From JAFGXF01 sp963732595 (lineage in GTDB: Bacteria; Chloroflexota; Anaerolineae; Anaerolineales; Anaerolineaceae), in the NCBI GenBank assembly GCA_963732595.1, contig CAVSZZ010000002.1, positions 1,798,001 through 1,862,000 on the forward strand: a stretch of 64,000 bases of DNA. The letters are read 5' to 3'. The translations under genes were made by a program, and so were the position numbers. The first letter of the stretch is position 1. Each line of letters opens with the position of its first letter. This document shows positions 53,630 to 62,526 of the stretch, one piece after another. The notes under the pieces are model-generated. The model did no database searches. It had not been told where the DNA came from and worked only from the letters and a program-made list of their open reading frames with translations.

Positions 53630-54330
53630 TTGTGTAATGGGTCAGTGAAATCGATCAATTCGAGTGCTTCGGCCACACAGGCATCGAAGATCTCATCCAT
53701 GATGGCATCATCCACCTGGTAGGGGCCGCCATAATTGCCGTCATCGATCAGCTTGCGCTGCCGGGTGGCGCTCAGCAGTTCTGCGCCATGCGGGATGACC
53801 GGTTTGGAGCCCTCCGGGATGACCTTGGTTGTGCGTGTGAAGCGGAAGGATTCGACCCATGAGGCATGCTCGTCGGGGATGCCCTCCCGTTTTGCGATGG
53901 CAGCGACTCGAGCGGAGTTGAACCACTCATACCATATGACCCGCAGATCATCGATCTCGGTGGTTAGTTCGGACAGGCGCGACCTTAAGGCGCGATTGCC
54001 GCCGTGTCCGTTCAGTACCAGCAGCCGGCGGAAGCCGTGGTGGTACAGCGACAGGACGACATCCTCGATCACAGCCATGATCGTGGCGGACTGCAGGTTG
54101 ATCGTGCCGGGGAATTCCATGAAGGAGGATGAGCAGCCATAATTGAGGGGCGGCGCCACCAGCACACCGCTCTTCTGTGAAATGGCATCCGCCATCGCCA
54201 TAGGGATCTTGATGTCGGTCAACAGGCTGAGATAGGCATGCTGTTCGCACGCGCCGGTCACCAGGATGACCCGGTCGTCATGCTGCAAATAGGATTCCAT
54301 TTCCATCCAGTTCAATTCTTCGAATCGCAT
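53626..54330 (-). CDS. Creatininase-family amidohydrolase
   Basis: 234 residues from ATG 54330 (MRFEELNWMEMESYL). Metal-binding segments are present: GACEQHAYLSLLTDIKIP (family EQHG-H-L-TD), APPLNYGCSSSFMEFPGTI, and LLVLNGHGGNRAL. In EQHA an Ala replaces the usual Gly. The family covers creatinine amidohydrolase, mycofactocin MftE and riboflavin-pathway enzymes; no partner genes for any of these are close, so the substrate is open. Confidence 0.88.
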   Translation of the reverse strand: MRFEELNWMEMESYLQHDDRVILVTGACEQHAYLSLLTDIKIPMAMADAISQKSGVLVAPPLNYGCSSSFMEFPGTINLQSATIMAVIEDVVLSLYHHGFRRLLVLNGHGGNRALRSRLSELTTEIDDLRVIWYEWFNSARVAAIAKREGIPDEHASWVESFRFTRTTKVIPEGSKPVIPHGAELLSATRQRKLIDDGNYGGPYQVDDAIMDEIFDACVAEALELIDFTDPLHK

Positions 54331-54450
54331 GGGGAGCCTCCCGATTAATATCTCGATTATACATCGGGCCAGTGGGATCCCAACTGTCATCCAAAGGTCC
54401 TGTCAACCATCGCTTATAATCAGGGTCGTTCGATCATCGAGATTCGTTGT

Positions 54451-55466
54451 ATGAAACTGATCAAGCTTATTACCCAATTTATTCTGACCGCTCTGATGCT
54501 GGGTGGATGTCGACCAGGCGCACCGACACCGGTCGATGTACCTGACCTGACAGTGGTCCCAGTTGAGGCCACCGCTGCGATCACACCCGATCCAACGATC
54601 GAGCCCAGCCAAACCCCCACATCGTTCCCCCCTGCTACGTGACCGATCTGCCAGCTGAGATCGCCACCAGCTATGCCATCCAGGGTTGGCAGGCCTTCGC
54701 AACCCAAGCAGGTTTTGATTTGTTGTATTTCTATTTCCCTCCCGACTGCCCGGCTGAGAGCCTGGAGCGGGATGGGCAGAGTATCCTGTATTCCGGTTTG
54801 GTCCCGGCTAACCAGGTCGGTCTGGTGATCCTCAACCCCGTCAAAGCTGGAGTACTGGGCACCTTTTATCGACACCTGATCCAGCACGAGTACTGGCAGA
54901 TGGGTCCCGAAGATTATCCGGCATTGTTGGATGACAGCACAGGAGCCAGCCGCAGCCTGGTCTTCCTGCGGGTCAACGAGTTGAATGGCGATCAAACCAT
55001 CATCGGTAACCCCCTGACCGTCCTGACCAGTCTGGCAGAACATGAGTACATCCACGTCGCGCAGAGCCGCAACAACCCCGATTTGGCAAATATGGTCTGG
55101 ACGGATAAGGAATACCAGTACTTCATTGAAGGGTATGCCAATATCGGGAATGTTTCCAGCCAGCGCTATTACTTTGAAACCCAGGATGCCATCGTGTTGC
55201 TGCAGAATCTTGACCTGATGAATCGTGCTGGCTCACTTCAATCCAGCATCGCAGTGGCGCTGGAGGCACAAGGCTCAAATCCTTCCACTTTTCTTGCCGA
55301 GGACCCACCGGTCTATGACAGCCATATCGTAGTTTTCTTCCTGCGGGTGGGTGGTCAATCTTATGTGGATGGCTTGAAGCAAGGTGAGATCAGCCCCTTC
55401 CTGCTGTTCACGCGTGCAGGCAGCGGGGATCTGGAGGCTTACCGGGTGCTAACCGCCATAAGGTAA
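54451..55466 (+). CDS. Lipoprotein with metallopeptidase-like HExxH variant, frameshifted
   Basis: Reads as about 339 residues if one C is added. The N-terminal part is a signal peptide with lipobox LGGC (about residue 20) and a Thr/Pro-rich linker. It stops at 54642, but the rest continues one frame over from the run of six C's near 54627 (seven would give PPCYVTDLPAE). The second part has LTSLAEHEYIHVAQSRNNP, where H-E-Y-I-H fits the HExxH zinc-protease pattern, and a downstream Glu in YFIEGYANIG. This resembles surface zinc metallopeptidases, though the family is not certain. No downstream partner. Confidence 0.65.
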
Positions 55467-55504
55467 TGAGCTAAGCCATTTGTGATCGTTCCGTCACTTG
55501 TGTA

Positions 55505-55533
55505 TTGTATTTGCCCCCCCTGGAACGTATAAT
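55505..55533 (+). promoter_or_regulatory. Promoter of the first large beta-helix gene
   Basis: TTGTAT (55505-55510), 17-base spacer, TATAAT (55528-55533). It predicts a leader of nearly 100 bases before ATG 55637. Confidence 0.6.
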
Positions 55534-55636
55534 ATTAAATACTCCTTGCTACAAACCATCCATGTTCGTGGATTGATACCCACTGCTGCCAGGCCAGGAG
55601 CTGTGATGCCTATCATTTATGTGAACGGAGGGTGAC

Positions 55637-58420
55637 ATGATTACTGGCAGGATTTATTCAATGTTCCGATCATTTTGTGTGGTTGCACTTGTTGTGATCT
55701 TTTCACTACCGCCCCAGGCACGTGTGCATGCATCCATTTTGACTGTCACCAATACACTCGATAGTGGTGCAGGGTCCCTGCGCTGGGCGGTTGTCACTGC
55801 TAACAGCGTCGCAGGACCAGATACAATCGAGTTCGACATCCCCACTTCGGATCCCAACTATGGACGGTTTAATACAGGCGTCTTTACGATCGAACTCACC
55901 GGTCCCATGATCATCGTCGGCGATGATACTACCATCTATGGACAGACCCAGACCGTCAACCAGGGCGATACCAATCCGGATGGGTTGGAAATTGAGGTTT
56001 GGGGTGGACCCGGTAGAACCTTTCCGGTATTTTCCATAGAATCTGACCGAAACAACATCGATTCGTTGGATATCACCGGGGGGAGCATCGGCTTTGATAT
56101 AAACACTGATGCCGACGGCACAATTATCAACAACAGCATCATCGGTCTGGATGCCGATAAACTCCTTGCGGTCGGTAATATCGACGGAATAGTTATACGT
56201 GATCAGAGTGATTCCAATATGATATGGAACAATACCATCACGGGCAATATAGAGAATGGTATCGAGATCAATAACTCCAACACGAATGTCATCGGCATGA
56301 ATTCTATTGGGACCACGGGTTCCAATTGTATCCATATCAATGGTCAGGAAGGCATCCTCCTCACCGGGACATCATCCGGCAATGTGATCGGCGGAGAATT
56401 ACTGGAGCGGAACACGATTTCCTGCAATGATTACAACGGCATCCTGGTCGGGGGTGGTTTGGCCAATACGATTTCGTATAACTTCATCGGGACGGATACC
56501 AGCGGTACGATCGATCTGGGTAACGGTCAGCGGGGGATTTATGTGGGAGGCGGCGCGGATGCAACCGAGATCACGTCCAATCTTATCTCCGGGAATACCC
56601 AGAGTGGCGTGTATATTTATGGAGCAGGGACAGATTCGACTGTTGTCCGTGGGAACACCATTGGCTCCGATCTCGGTATCACCTCGTCGCTCGGGAACGG
56701 CGGTGATGGTGTTACGATCGATATCGGTCCGATGTATACCTCGGTTTTGGATAATGTCCTCGTTGCGAATGGGGAGAGTGGGGTGGAAATTGGTTTTAGT
56801 TCGTACTCGGGGGTCCGGGGAAATTACATAGGTATCAGCGATAATCCCGCCATCACCGGGCTGGGTAACTCTGGACATGGCGTCAACGTCGTTGGGGATT
56901 ACAACACGATCGGCGGCGATGAGGCCGGACGCAATTATATATCCAGCAATGGTAGCTCCGGGGTTAATGTTCAACAGGGTAGCAACAACATCGTTTCCTA
57001 TAATTACATCGGGACGGACGATTCAGGAGAATTGACTCTTGGAAATTTGGGCAATGGAGTGCGCCTGTTCGCAGGCGCTCAATATAACACGATCGATCAC
57101 AACCTGATCTCCGCTAACAATGGATGCGGTGTCGATATCGGGGGTGACGATGTCCTGGAAAACACGATCTCCAATAATATCATCGGCTCAAATCCGGCGA
57201 CGACGGTAGCGCTTGGCAATCAGCAGCATGGTGTCTTCATGGCTACAGGAGCAGAAGACTCGCTGGTGCAGAACAACGTGATCGTCGCCAGTGGGTGGTA
57301 CGGCATTGCCATTTACGATACCAATGGAATTACCGTGAATGGGAATATGATCGGGGTTGGTGCTGATCCGGCCATTAAAACATTGGGCAATCATTTGGGA
57401 GGTGTGCGCCTTGCGGGGACAGCCACTGGAAATGTCATCGGGGGGAACTCGATGAACGTCAATCTGATTTCCTGCAATCTCGGCAGTGGCGTCTGGATCG
57501 CGGGTGCTCCTGGAAATGAAATATCGCATAATCGCATTGGAACCGATTTGGCAGGCACGCTCGACCTCGGCAATCAGGATCATGGCGTCTATGTCAGCGA
57601 TGGAGCTGTTGATTCGATCATCTCCAACAACCTGATTTCGGGCAATGGCCGCAGCGGTGTCTATATTTTAGGTAGCGGTACGGATCGAACCAGCGTGACA
57701 AGTAATTATATCGGCTCCAATTATTCGGCTTTAACGGCGATCGGGAATGGCGAGCATGGTGTTGCTGTGTATGATGGACCAACCGATACACACATCACCT
57801 CCAATGTCATTGTGGCGAGCGGCTGGAGCGGTCTGGTCATCCAAAATGCCAATGGGAATTTTTCGTCTCTGAACCACATCGGCATTGGTTACAACGCTTC
57901 CATCACAACTCTGGGCAATGCCTATTACGGGATTAACATCCTCGGAAGCGCCAACCGCCTTGATTACGACATAATTGCGTACAATGGACTGTCCCATCCA
58001 GCGAATGGCGACGGGATCCGTGTGGATGGGAGCCTGTATTCTGCTGTGGGGAATTTCTTCCACCAGGTTTCCATATTTTTCAATGGCGGTAAAGGCATTG
58101 AAAATATTAACGGCGGTAATTATGACTATATGGGTCCCACACTGGACCCCTCCAGTACATGCACGTACCTGAGCGGAGCTGTTCCCTCAGGAGGTCACCG
58201 CTACATACAGATTTATACGGGACCGGATGACGAGGGCATGACTTTTCTCGGCTCGACCAACTCGGATCTCTATGGTGATTTCTTCTGGACAGGATATATC
58301 CCCGGGCCGAATGTGAGTGTCACCTGGACGAACGACGGTGATGGCAGCACCTCGGAATTCACCACTCTGGTGGTACCGGGATGTCACCATGCTTACCTGC
58401 CGGTGATGGTCAAACCCTAA
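55637..58420 (+). CDS. Large secreted parallel beta-helix protein (927 aa)
   Basis: 927 residues, GGAGG upstream of ATG. Signal peptide in residues about 1-32. An N-terminal segment TLDSGAGSLRWAVVTAN (related to CSLREA) is followed by many beta-helix rungs built on the repeat N-x-IGTD-x-SGT-x-x-LGN-x2-x-GV-x-V (IGTDTSGTIDLGNGQRG; IGTDDSGELTLGNLGNG; IGTDLAGTLDLGNQDHG). The C-terminus (CHHAYLPVMVKP) ends in the same tail as the protein at 58777. Right-handed beta-helices of this type are extracellular adhesins or polysaccharide-binding proteins; no catalytic residues were recognised. Confidence 0.88.
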   Translation: MITGRIYSMFRSFCVVALVVIFSLPPQARVHASILTVTNTLDSGAGSLRWAVVTANSVAGPDTIEFDIPTSDPNYGRFNTGVFTIELTGPMIIVGDDTTIYGQTQTVNQGDTNPDGLEIEVWGGPGRTFPVFSIESDRNNIDSLDITGGSIGFDINTDADGTIINNSIIGLDADKLLAVGNIDGIVIRDQSDSNMIWNNTITGNIENGIEINNSNTNVIGMNSIGTTGSNCIHINGQEGILLTGTSSGNVIGGELLERNTISCNDYNGILVGGGLANTISYNFIGTDTSGTIDLGNGQRGIYVGGGADATEITSNLISGNTQSGVYIYGAGTDSTVVRGNTIGSDLGITSSLGNGGDGVTIDIGPMYTSVLDNVLVANGESGVEIGFSSYSGVRGNYIGISDNPAITGLGNSGHGVNVVGDYNTIGGDEAGRNYISSNGSSGVNVQQGSNNIVSYNYIGTDDSGELTLGNLGNGVRLFAGAQYNTIDHNLISANNGCGVDIGGDDVLENTISNNIIGSNPATTVALGNQQHGVFMATGAEDSLVQNNVIVASGWYGIAIYDTNGITVNGNMIGVGADPAIKTLGNHLGGVRLAGTATGNVIGGNSMNVNLISCNLGSGVWIAGAPGNEISHNRIGTDLAGTLDLGNQDHGVYVSDGAVDSIISNNLISGNGRSGVYILGSGTDRTSVTSNYIGSNYSALTAIGNGEHGVAVYDGPTDTHITSNVIVASGWSGLVIQNANGNFSSLNHIGIGYNASITTLGNAYYGINILGSANRLDYDIIAYNGLSHPANGDGIRVDGSLYSAVGNFFHQVSIFFNGGKGIENINGGNYDYMGPTLDPSSTCTYLSGAVPSGGHRYIQIYTGPDDEGMTFLGSTNSDLYGDFFWTGYIPGPNVSVTWTNDGDGSTSEFTTLVVPGCHHAYLPVMVKP

Positions 58421-58776
58421 CTGCACCCTCGCGATATTTCGGACAAGGTTCACTTAAGTGGTTGATTGGGCCCTGCCCTGTCGTTGGATATTCAATTGCC
58501 GGGAAATCAAGGAGTTGTACCATCTCTAACTGGCAATGGCGGGGATCAATGGTTCCGGCGCGGGTAAATTCGCGCTGGTCCGGAGTGCATCCGAAATATG
58601 CCCTCCATGGCCATATCCAAATCATAACTACCAGTGAGCCTATTGAATAAACTGCATAGGTTGTATAATGCTTTTATCCTTGGTTCCATCACCACCCGTT
58701 TGTGTGGCATGGCCAAGGGCAGCCAGAGGTTCCTGGATCTATTAAACCAGGCAACCTCACAGAACCGGAGGGAAAT
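58421..58776 (+). promoter_or_regulatory. Control region of the second beta-helix gene
   Basis: 356 gene-free bases between the two beta-helix genes. TATAAT at 58664-58669 with TTGAAT 15 bases upstream (58643-58648) gives a start near 58677 and a leader of about 100 bases, as for the neighbour. The leader holds a hairpin, GAGGTTCCTGG (58726-58736) with CCAGG-C-AACCTC (to 58758), just before the ribosome site. No protein gene supported. Confidence 0.5.
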
Positions 58777-60495
58777 ATGACCAACTCATTCAAGCGGGTC
58801 TGCACAAGAATCCTGATTGCATTTACTTTGGTTATTTCATTGGTACCGATACCGCAAGCTGTATGCCAGGCGGCAGTCACATACTTCTCAGTGGGTAACA
58901 CAAATGATTCTGGTTTGGGTTCGCTTCGTTGGGCGATTCTCTCTGCGAACACCAACCCGGTTGCGGACGAGATCCGCTTTGCCATCCCGACTTCCGATCC
59001 CGGGTACAATCCGACGACGGGCGTGTTCACGATCAGCCTCTCCGCCACGCTTACCCTGAGTGGAGATGACACCACAATTGACGGTTCGACACAGACGACG
59101 GCCATCGGCATTACCAACCCCGACGGTCTGGAGATCGAGGTCGATGGTGTGGACCGCACTTTTCCTGTTTTTACCATCACTTCGAATAACAACTTTCTTG
59201 AGTATCTGACGATAGTCAGAGGGTCCCAGGGTGTGGAATTGCTGGACGACGCGGATGGAAATCACATTTATTCAAACAACATCGGTACCGACGCGGATGG
59301 TGTATATGCAAAGCCAAATACGAATGGCATCTACATCCATGGTGGCAGCGATTCCAACCACCTGTTCGATAATTACATCTCTGGAAACATCAACAATGGT
59401 GTCTGGATAACAGATTCAAATGGAAACCTGATCGGGACGAATTGGATCGGGACAAATGAATACGATGTAGACCTGGGGAATGGAGCGGAAGGGGTTTTCA
59501 TCTCGGGCACTTCAAGTGCAAATCAGATCGGGACGTTAACAGGTACTGCTGTGATTGGCTTCAATGGAGGGAATGGGGTGCACCTTCAAGCCGCTTCAGA
59601 AAATACCATTGAATATTGTGCCATCGGTGTCAACCGGTATGGATCCGGGAATCTGGGTAATTCGGGGAGTGGAGTATTGGTCGATGGCGGGGGGACGGAT
59701 AACAGTATTACCGGTTCGGTTATTTCAAATAACGCTTCGCACGGCGTCTATGTTTCCGGCGTGGGGACGGATCGTACTGTAATTGCTTCCAATTATATAG
59801 GAACGGATAATACTGGAAATGTAGCCTTGGGGAATTCTGAACACGGTATCGCGATTTATGACGGTGCCACCGACACCTACGTCGTGGAGAACTTAATCCT
59901 GGCCAGCGGCTGGAGCGGATTGGTGTTTCATAACTCTGACTTGAACTCGACTTACCGCAATCGTATCGGCACAGGTGTGGATCCCTACATATTAACACTG
60001 GGTAACACCTACTATGGCATCCATATCGAGGGCAGCAATAACACCATCGTCGAAGATACGATCGCATTAAATGGGCTTGCCACTGCTTCAGATGGCGTGC
60101 GGGTGGATGGCCTTAACCATACCGCCACAGGGAATCACATCACGCGGGTATCGATCTATTTAAACGGTGGCAAAGGCATTGAAAACATCAATGGGGGTAA
60201 TGGAGATCTGTTGGGACCTTCCATCGATCCATCCAGCACCTGCACGCACATTAAAGGCTATACCCAACTGGCAAACTCCACGGTTGAACTCTATACCGGT
60301 CCGGGCAACCAGGGCATGCATTACTTGGGCGCTGTCACCTCCGGTGCGGATGGATATTTTGAATGGACGGGATACGCGTTTGGTGATTATGTCAGTGCCA
60401 CCTGGGTGGTGGATCCCAGGAACACATCCGAGTTCTCTGCATTGGATCTTCCGACTTGTCACCTTTCCTATCTACCTGTAACAGTAAAACCATAA
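58777..60495 (+). CDS. Secreted parallel beta-helix protein (572 aa)
   Basis: 572 residues from ATG 58777, four bases after GGAGGG; an extension to 58702 would add 25 residues before the signal peptide and is rejected. Signal peptide (LIAFTLVISLVPIPQAVCQA), the SGLGSLRWAILSANTNP segment, then rungs of the same repeat (IGTDADGVYAKPNTNG; IGTDNTGNVALGNSEHG). The C-terminus is CHLSYLPVTVKP. It is a shorter paralogue of the 927-residue protein, next to it in tandem. A perfect palindromic terminator follows after six bases. Confidence 0.88.
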   Translation: MTNSFKRVCTRILIAFTLVISLVPIPQAVCQAAVTYFSVGNTNDSGLGSLRWAILSANTNPVADEIRFAIPTSDPGYNPTTGVFTISLSATLTLSGDDTTIDGSTQTTAIGITNPDGLEIEVDGVDRTFPVFTITSNNNFLEYLTIVRGSQGVELLDDADGNHIYSNNIGTDADGVYAKPNTNGIYIHGGSDSNHLFDNYISGNINNGVWITDSNGNLIGTNWIGTNEYDVDLGNGAEGVFISGTSSANQIGTLTGTAVIGFNGGNGVHLQAASENTIEYCAIGVNRYGSGNLGNSGSGVLVDGGGTDNSITGSVISNNASHGVYVSGVGTDRTVIASNYIGTDNTGNVALGNSEHGIAIYDGATDTYVVENLILASGWSGLVFHNSDLNSTYRNRIGTGVDPYILTLGNTYYGIHIEGSNNTIVEDTIALNGLATASDGVRVDGLNHTATGNHITRVSIYLNGGKGIENINGGNGDLLGPSIDPSSTCTHIKGYTQLANSTVELYTGPGNQGMHYLGAVTSGADGYFEWTGYAFGDYVSATWVVDPRNTSEFSALDLPTCHLSYLPVTVKP

Positions 60496-60501
60496 AAATT
60501 C

Positions 60502-60529
60502 AAAAGCGGAGGGTTAACCCTCCGCTTTT
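60502..60529. terminator. Palindromic terminator
   Basis: AAAAGCGGAGGGTTAACCCTCCGCTTTT, a perfect 28-base palindrome with T's on the plus strand and A's on the other side, able to end transcription in both directions. Confidence 0.9.
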
Positions 60530-60772
60530 AGTCCATTTGTCGCAAACGGACCCCCAAGGCATCAAGGAAAAGGGCCTTCCCATTCGTGTTTGTCGCCATG
60601 CCTCCAGGCGGGAATATCTGCCGCCGAATATCCAACCGGAGCTCACGACAATGCTAAAATTGAAGCCGGCGGAGTTGTCGATCCGCCGGCTTCTTTCGTC
60701 TTCTGTAATAATTATGTTGGATGTATCATCTGCATGTCGTAGATACCCAAGGCGAGCAGGCTTGGGTCCCAC
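60530..60772. other. Gene-free stretch with a second strong hairpin
   Basis: AAGCCGGCGG (60663-60672) pairs with CCGCCGGCTT (60683-60692). It lies about 80 bases beyond the acr3 stop on the minus strand and may terminate the arsenic operon. A weaker CCCAAG/CTTGGG hairpin is nearby (about 60747-60768). An open reading frame on the minus strand here shows no coding character. Confidence 0.5.
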
Positions 60773-61828
60773 CTATTCATTTGGAAACAGCTTTCTTTTT
60801 AACCAAAAGGCTACGTTCACCAGCCCGATCATGACCGGCACTTCGACCAACGGACCAATGACTGCGGTGAAGGCTTCATCGGAGTTCAGTCCAAATACCG
60901 CCACGGCCACGGCAATGGCCAGCTCGAAGTTGTTGCTGGCGGCCGTGAACGACAGGGTGGTCGTCTTGGGGTACCCGGCGCCGATGGCCTTGCCCATCAG
61001 GAAACTGACCAGGAACATCACCACGAAGTAGATCAACAGCGGGATGGCAATACGCACCACATCCAGCGGGATGGTGACGATCAGGTTGCCCTTCAGGCTG
61101 AACATGACGATGATGGTGAAGAGCAGCGCGATGAGTGTGATCGGGCTGATCTTCGGGATGAATTTCTGGTAATACCACTCCTTGCCCTTCAAGCGTGTCA
61201 GGATCAGGTTGGTGAGGAAACCGGCGATGAATGGGATACCCAAGTAAATGAAGACACTTTTTGCGATTTCGCCGATGGTGATATCCACCACGCTGCCGCT
61301 CAAACCGAACCAGGTGGGCAGGACCGTTATGAAGACATAGGCATATACGCTGTAGAACAGGACCTGGAAGATAGAGTTGAAGGCCACCAGACCCGCGGCA
61401 TATTCCGTATCGCCCTTGGCCAGTTCGTTCCAGACGATGACCATCGCGATGCAGCGCGCCAGGCCGATCATGATCAACCCAACCATGTAGTGGGGATAGT
61501 CGCGCAGGAAGATGATTGCCAGCGCGAACATCAGGATGGGTCCGATCACCCAGTTCTGGATCAGGGAAAGCCCCAGGACCTTCCAGTTGCGGAAGACATC
61601 CTTCAGCTCGTCATAATGCACCTTGGCCAGCGGTGGGTACATCATCAGGATCAAGCCGATCGCGATGGGGATGTTGGTCGTTCCCACCTGAAAACGGTTG
61701 ATGAAAGCCTCGACACCCGGGATGAAGTACCCCAGTGCCACTCCGATGGCCATGGCCAGGAAGATCCACAGGGTCAGAAAGCGGTCTAAAAATGATAGTC
61801 TTTTGGTTGAATGAGATTGGGTTGCCAT
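60773..61828 (-). CDS. acr3: Arsenite efflux transporter Acr3
   Basis: 351 residues, ten helices. The conserved reactive Cys of the family is in MIGLARCIAMVIVWNELA, and the region VAFNSIFQVLFYSVYAYVF is typical. It exports As(III) using the proton gradient. The last gene of the arsenic operon as read, nine bases after arsC. Confidence 0.95.
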   Translation of the reverse strand: MATQSHSTKRLSFLDRFLTLWIFLAMAIGVALGYFIPGVEAFINRFQVGTTNIPIAIGLILMMYPPLAKVHYDELKDVFRNWKVLGLSLIQNWVIGPILMFALAIIFLRDYPHYMVGLIMIGLARCIAMVIVWNELAKGDTEYAAGLVAFNSIFQVLFYSVYAYVFITVLPTWFGLSGSVVDITIGEIAKSVFIYLGIPFIAGFLTNLILTRLKGKEWYYQKFIPKISPITLIALLFTIIVMFSLKGNLIVTIPLDVVRIAIPLLIYFVVMFLVSFLMGKAIGAGYPKTTTLSFTAASNNFELAIAVAVAVFGLNSDEAFTAVIGPLVEVPVMIGLVNVAFWLKRKLFPNE

Positions 61829-61837
61829 ACATTTCTC

Positions 61838-62257
61838 CTAGGATTGATATTCCTGCAATAATGGGATGATCTTTTTTTCCATGCCATCCCTTATATTTAT
61901 AAATGCCATCAGCATCTCGTTGTAATTGCCTGGCGCGAGGGCGGGGTCGGGGAATCCGATGTGGATTTTCCGGCCCTGACCCAACCATAGCGGGCATTCT
62001 TTCGCTGCCGAGTCACAAACCGTGATGACCAAATCGAATTGGGTCCCCTTAAATTCATCGATCGATTTGGATCGACCTGTGTGGTGAATACCGATCTGCT
62101 CGAGCGCGACCAGTGCTATGGGGTGTACAAACCCGGCCGGCTTTGTACCGGCGGAGGTCGCCTCCCAGCTGTCACCCAGCCGCGCATTGACGATGGCCTC
62201 AGCCATTTGAGAACGGGCGGAATTCCCCGTGCACAGGAACAGCACGCGTTTTTTCAT
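61838..62257 (-). CDS. arsC: Arsenate reductase ArsC (thioredoxin-dependent type)
   Basis: 139 residues, low-molecular-weight phosphatase fold. P-loop FLCTGNSARSQMAE with Cys10; the redox pair Cys82/Cys89 in TVCDSAAKECPLW. It reduces As(V) to As(III), which Acr3 then exports. Its start overlaps the stop of the thioredoxin-like gene (ATGA). Confidence 0.96.
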   Translation of the reverse strand: MKKRVLFLCTGNSARSQMAEAIVNARLGDSWEATSAGTKPAGFVHPIALVALEQIGIHHTGRSKSIDEFKGTQFDLVITVCDSAAKECPLWLGQGRKIHIGFPDPALAPGNYNEMLMAFINIRDGMEKKIIPLLQEYQS

Positions 62258-62505
62258 CCGGCAGCCAGTGCACTGGTGACGAAGGTGGTGACTTCAGCTG
62301 GCGAAGGGATCCGTCCGGAGGAGACCACTTTCTCGTTGATCACCAGCCCGGGAGTGGAGATAATGTTGTATCTGAGGATATCGTTGTAATCGGTTACTTT
62401 AATCACTTCCGCATCGACACCCAACTCGGCGATGGCCTGCCGGGCGATCTGTTCGAGGCGCTTGCAGTTGGCACAACCTGATCCGAGAATCTTTACTGTT
62501 AACAT
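62254..62505 (-). CDS. Small thioredoxin-fold redox protein
   Basis: 83 residues with active site GSGCANCKRLEQ (C-x-x-C) and the cis-Pro in IISTPGLVINEKVV. It belongs to the short glutaredoxin-like (MTH895-type) family common next to UPF0718 permeases and ars genes. It probably supplies electrons to ArsC or to the permease. Coupled to arsC by overlap. Confidence 0.93.
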   Translation of the reverse strand: MLTVKILGSGCANCKRLEQIARQAIAELGVDAEVIKVTDYNDILRYNIISTPGLVINEKVVSSGRIPSPAEVTTFVTSALAAG

Positions 62506-62526
62506 GTTTCCTCCAGGGATGATGAT

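Noticed and set aside
58381..58650. Plus-strand open frame of 89 codons between the beta-helix genes
   Set aside because: Begins inside the end of the beta-helix gene in another frame, has no ribosome site and precedes the promoter of the next gene.
58702..58776. Earlier start for the second beta-helix protein
   Set aside because: Adds 25 residues before a normal signal peptide and lies upstream of the GGAGGG site.
55637..60495. CRISPR or tandem DNA repeat in the beta-helix genes
   Set aside because: The repetition is at protein level (IGTD..GT..LGN rungs) with variable spacing; no regular DNA repeat-spacer pattern.
60500..60772. Minus-strand open frame of 90 codons after the arsenic operon
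   Set aside because: Overlaps two strong hairpins, has no ribosome site and no recognisable protein pattern.
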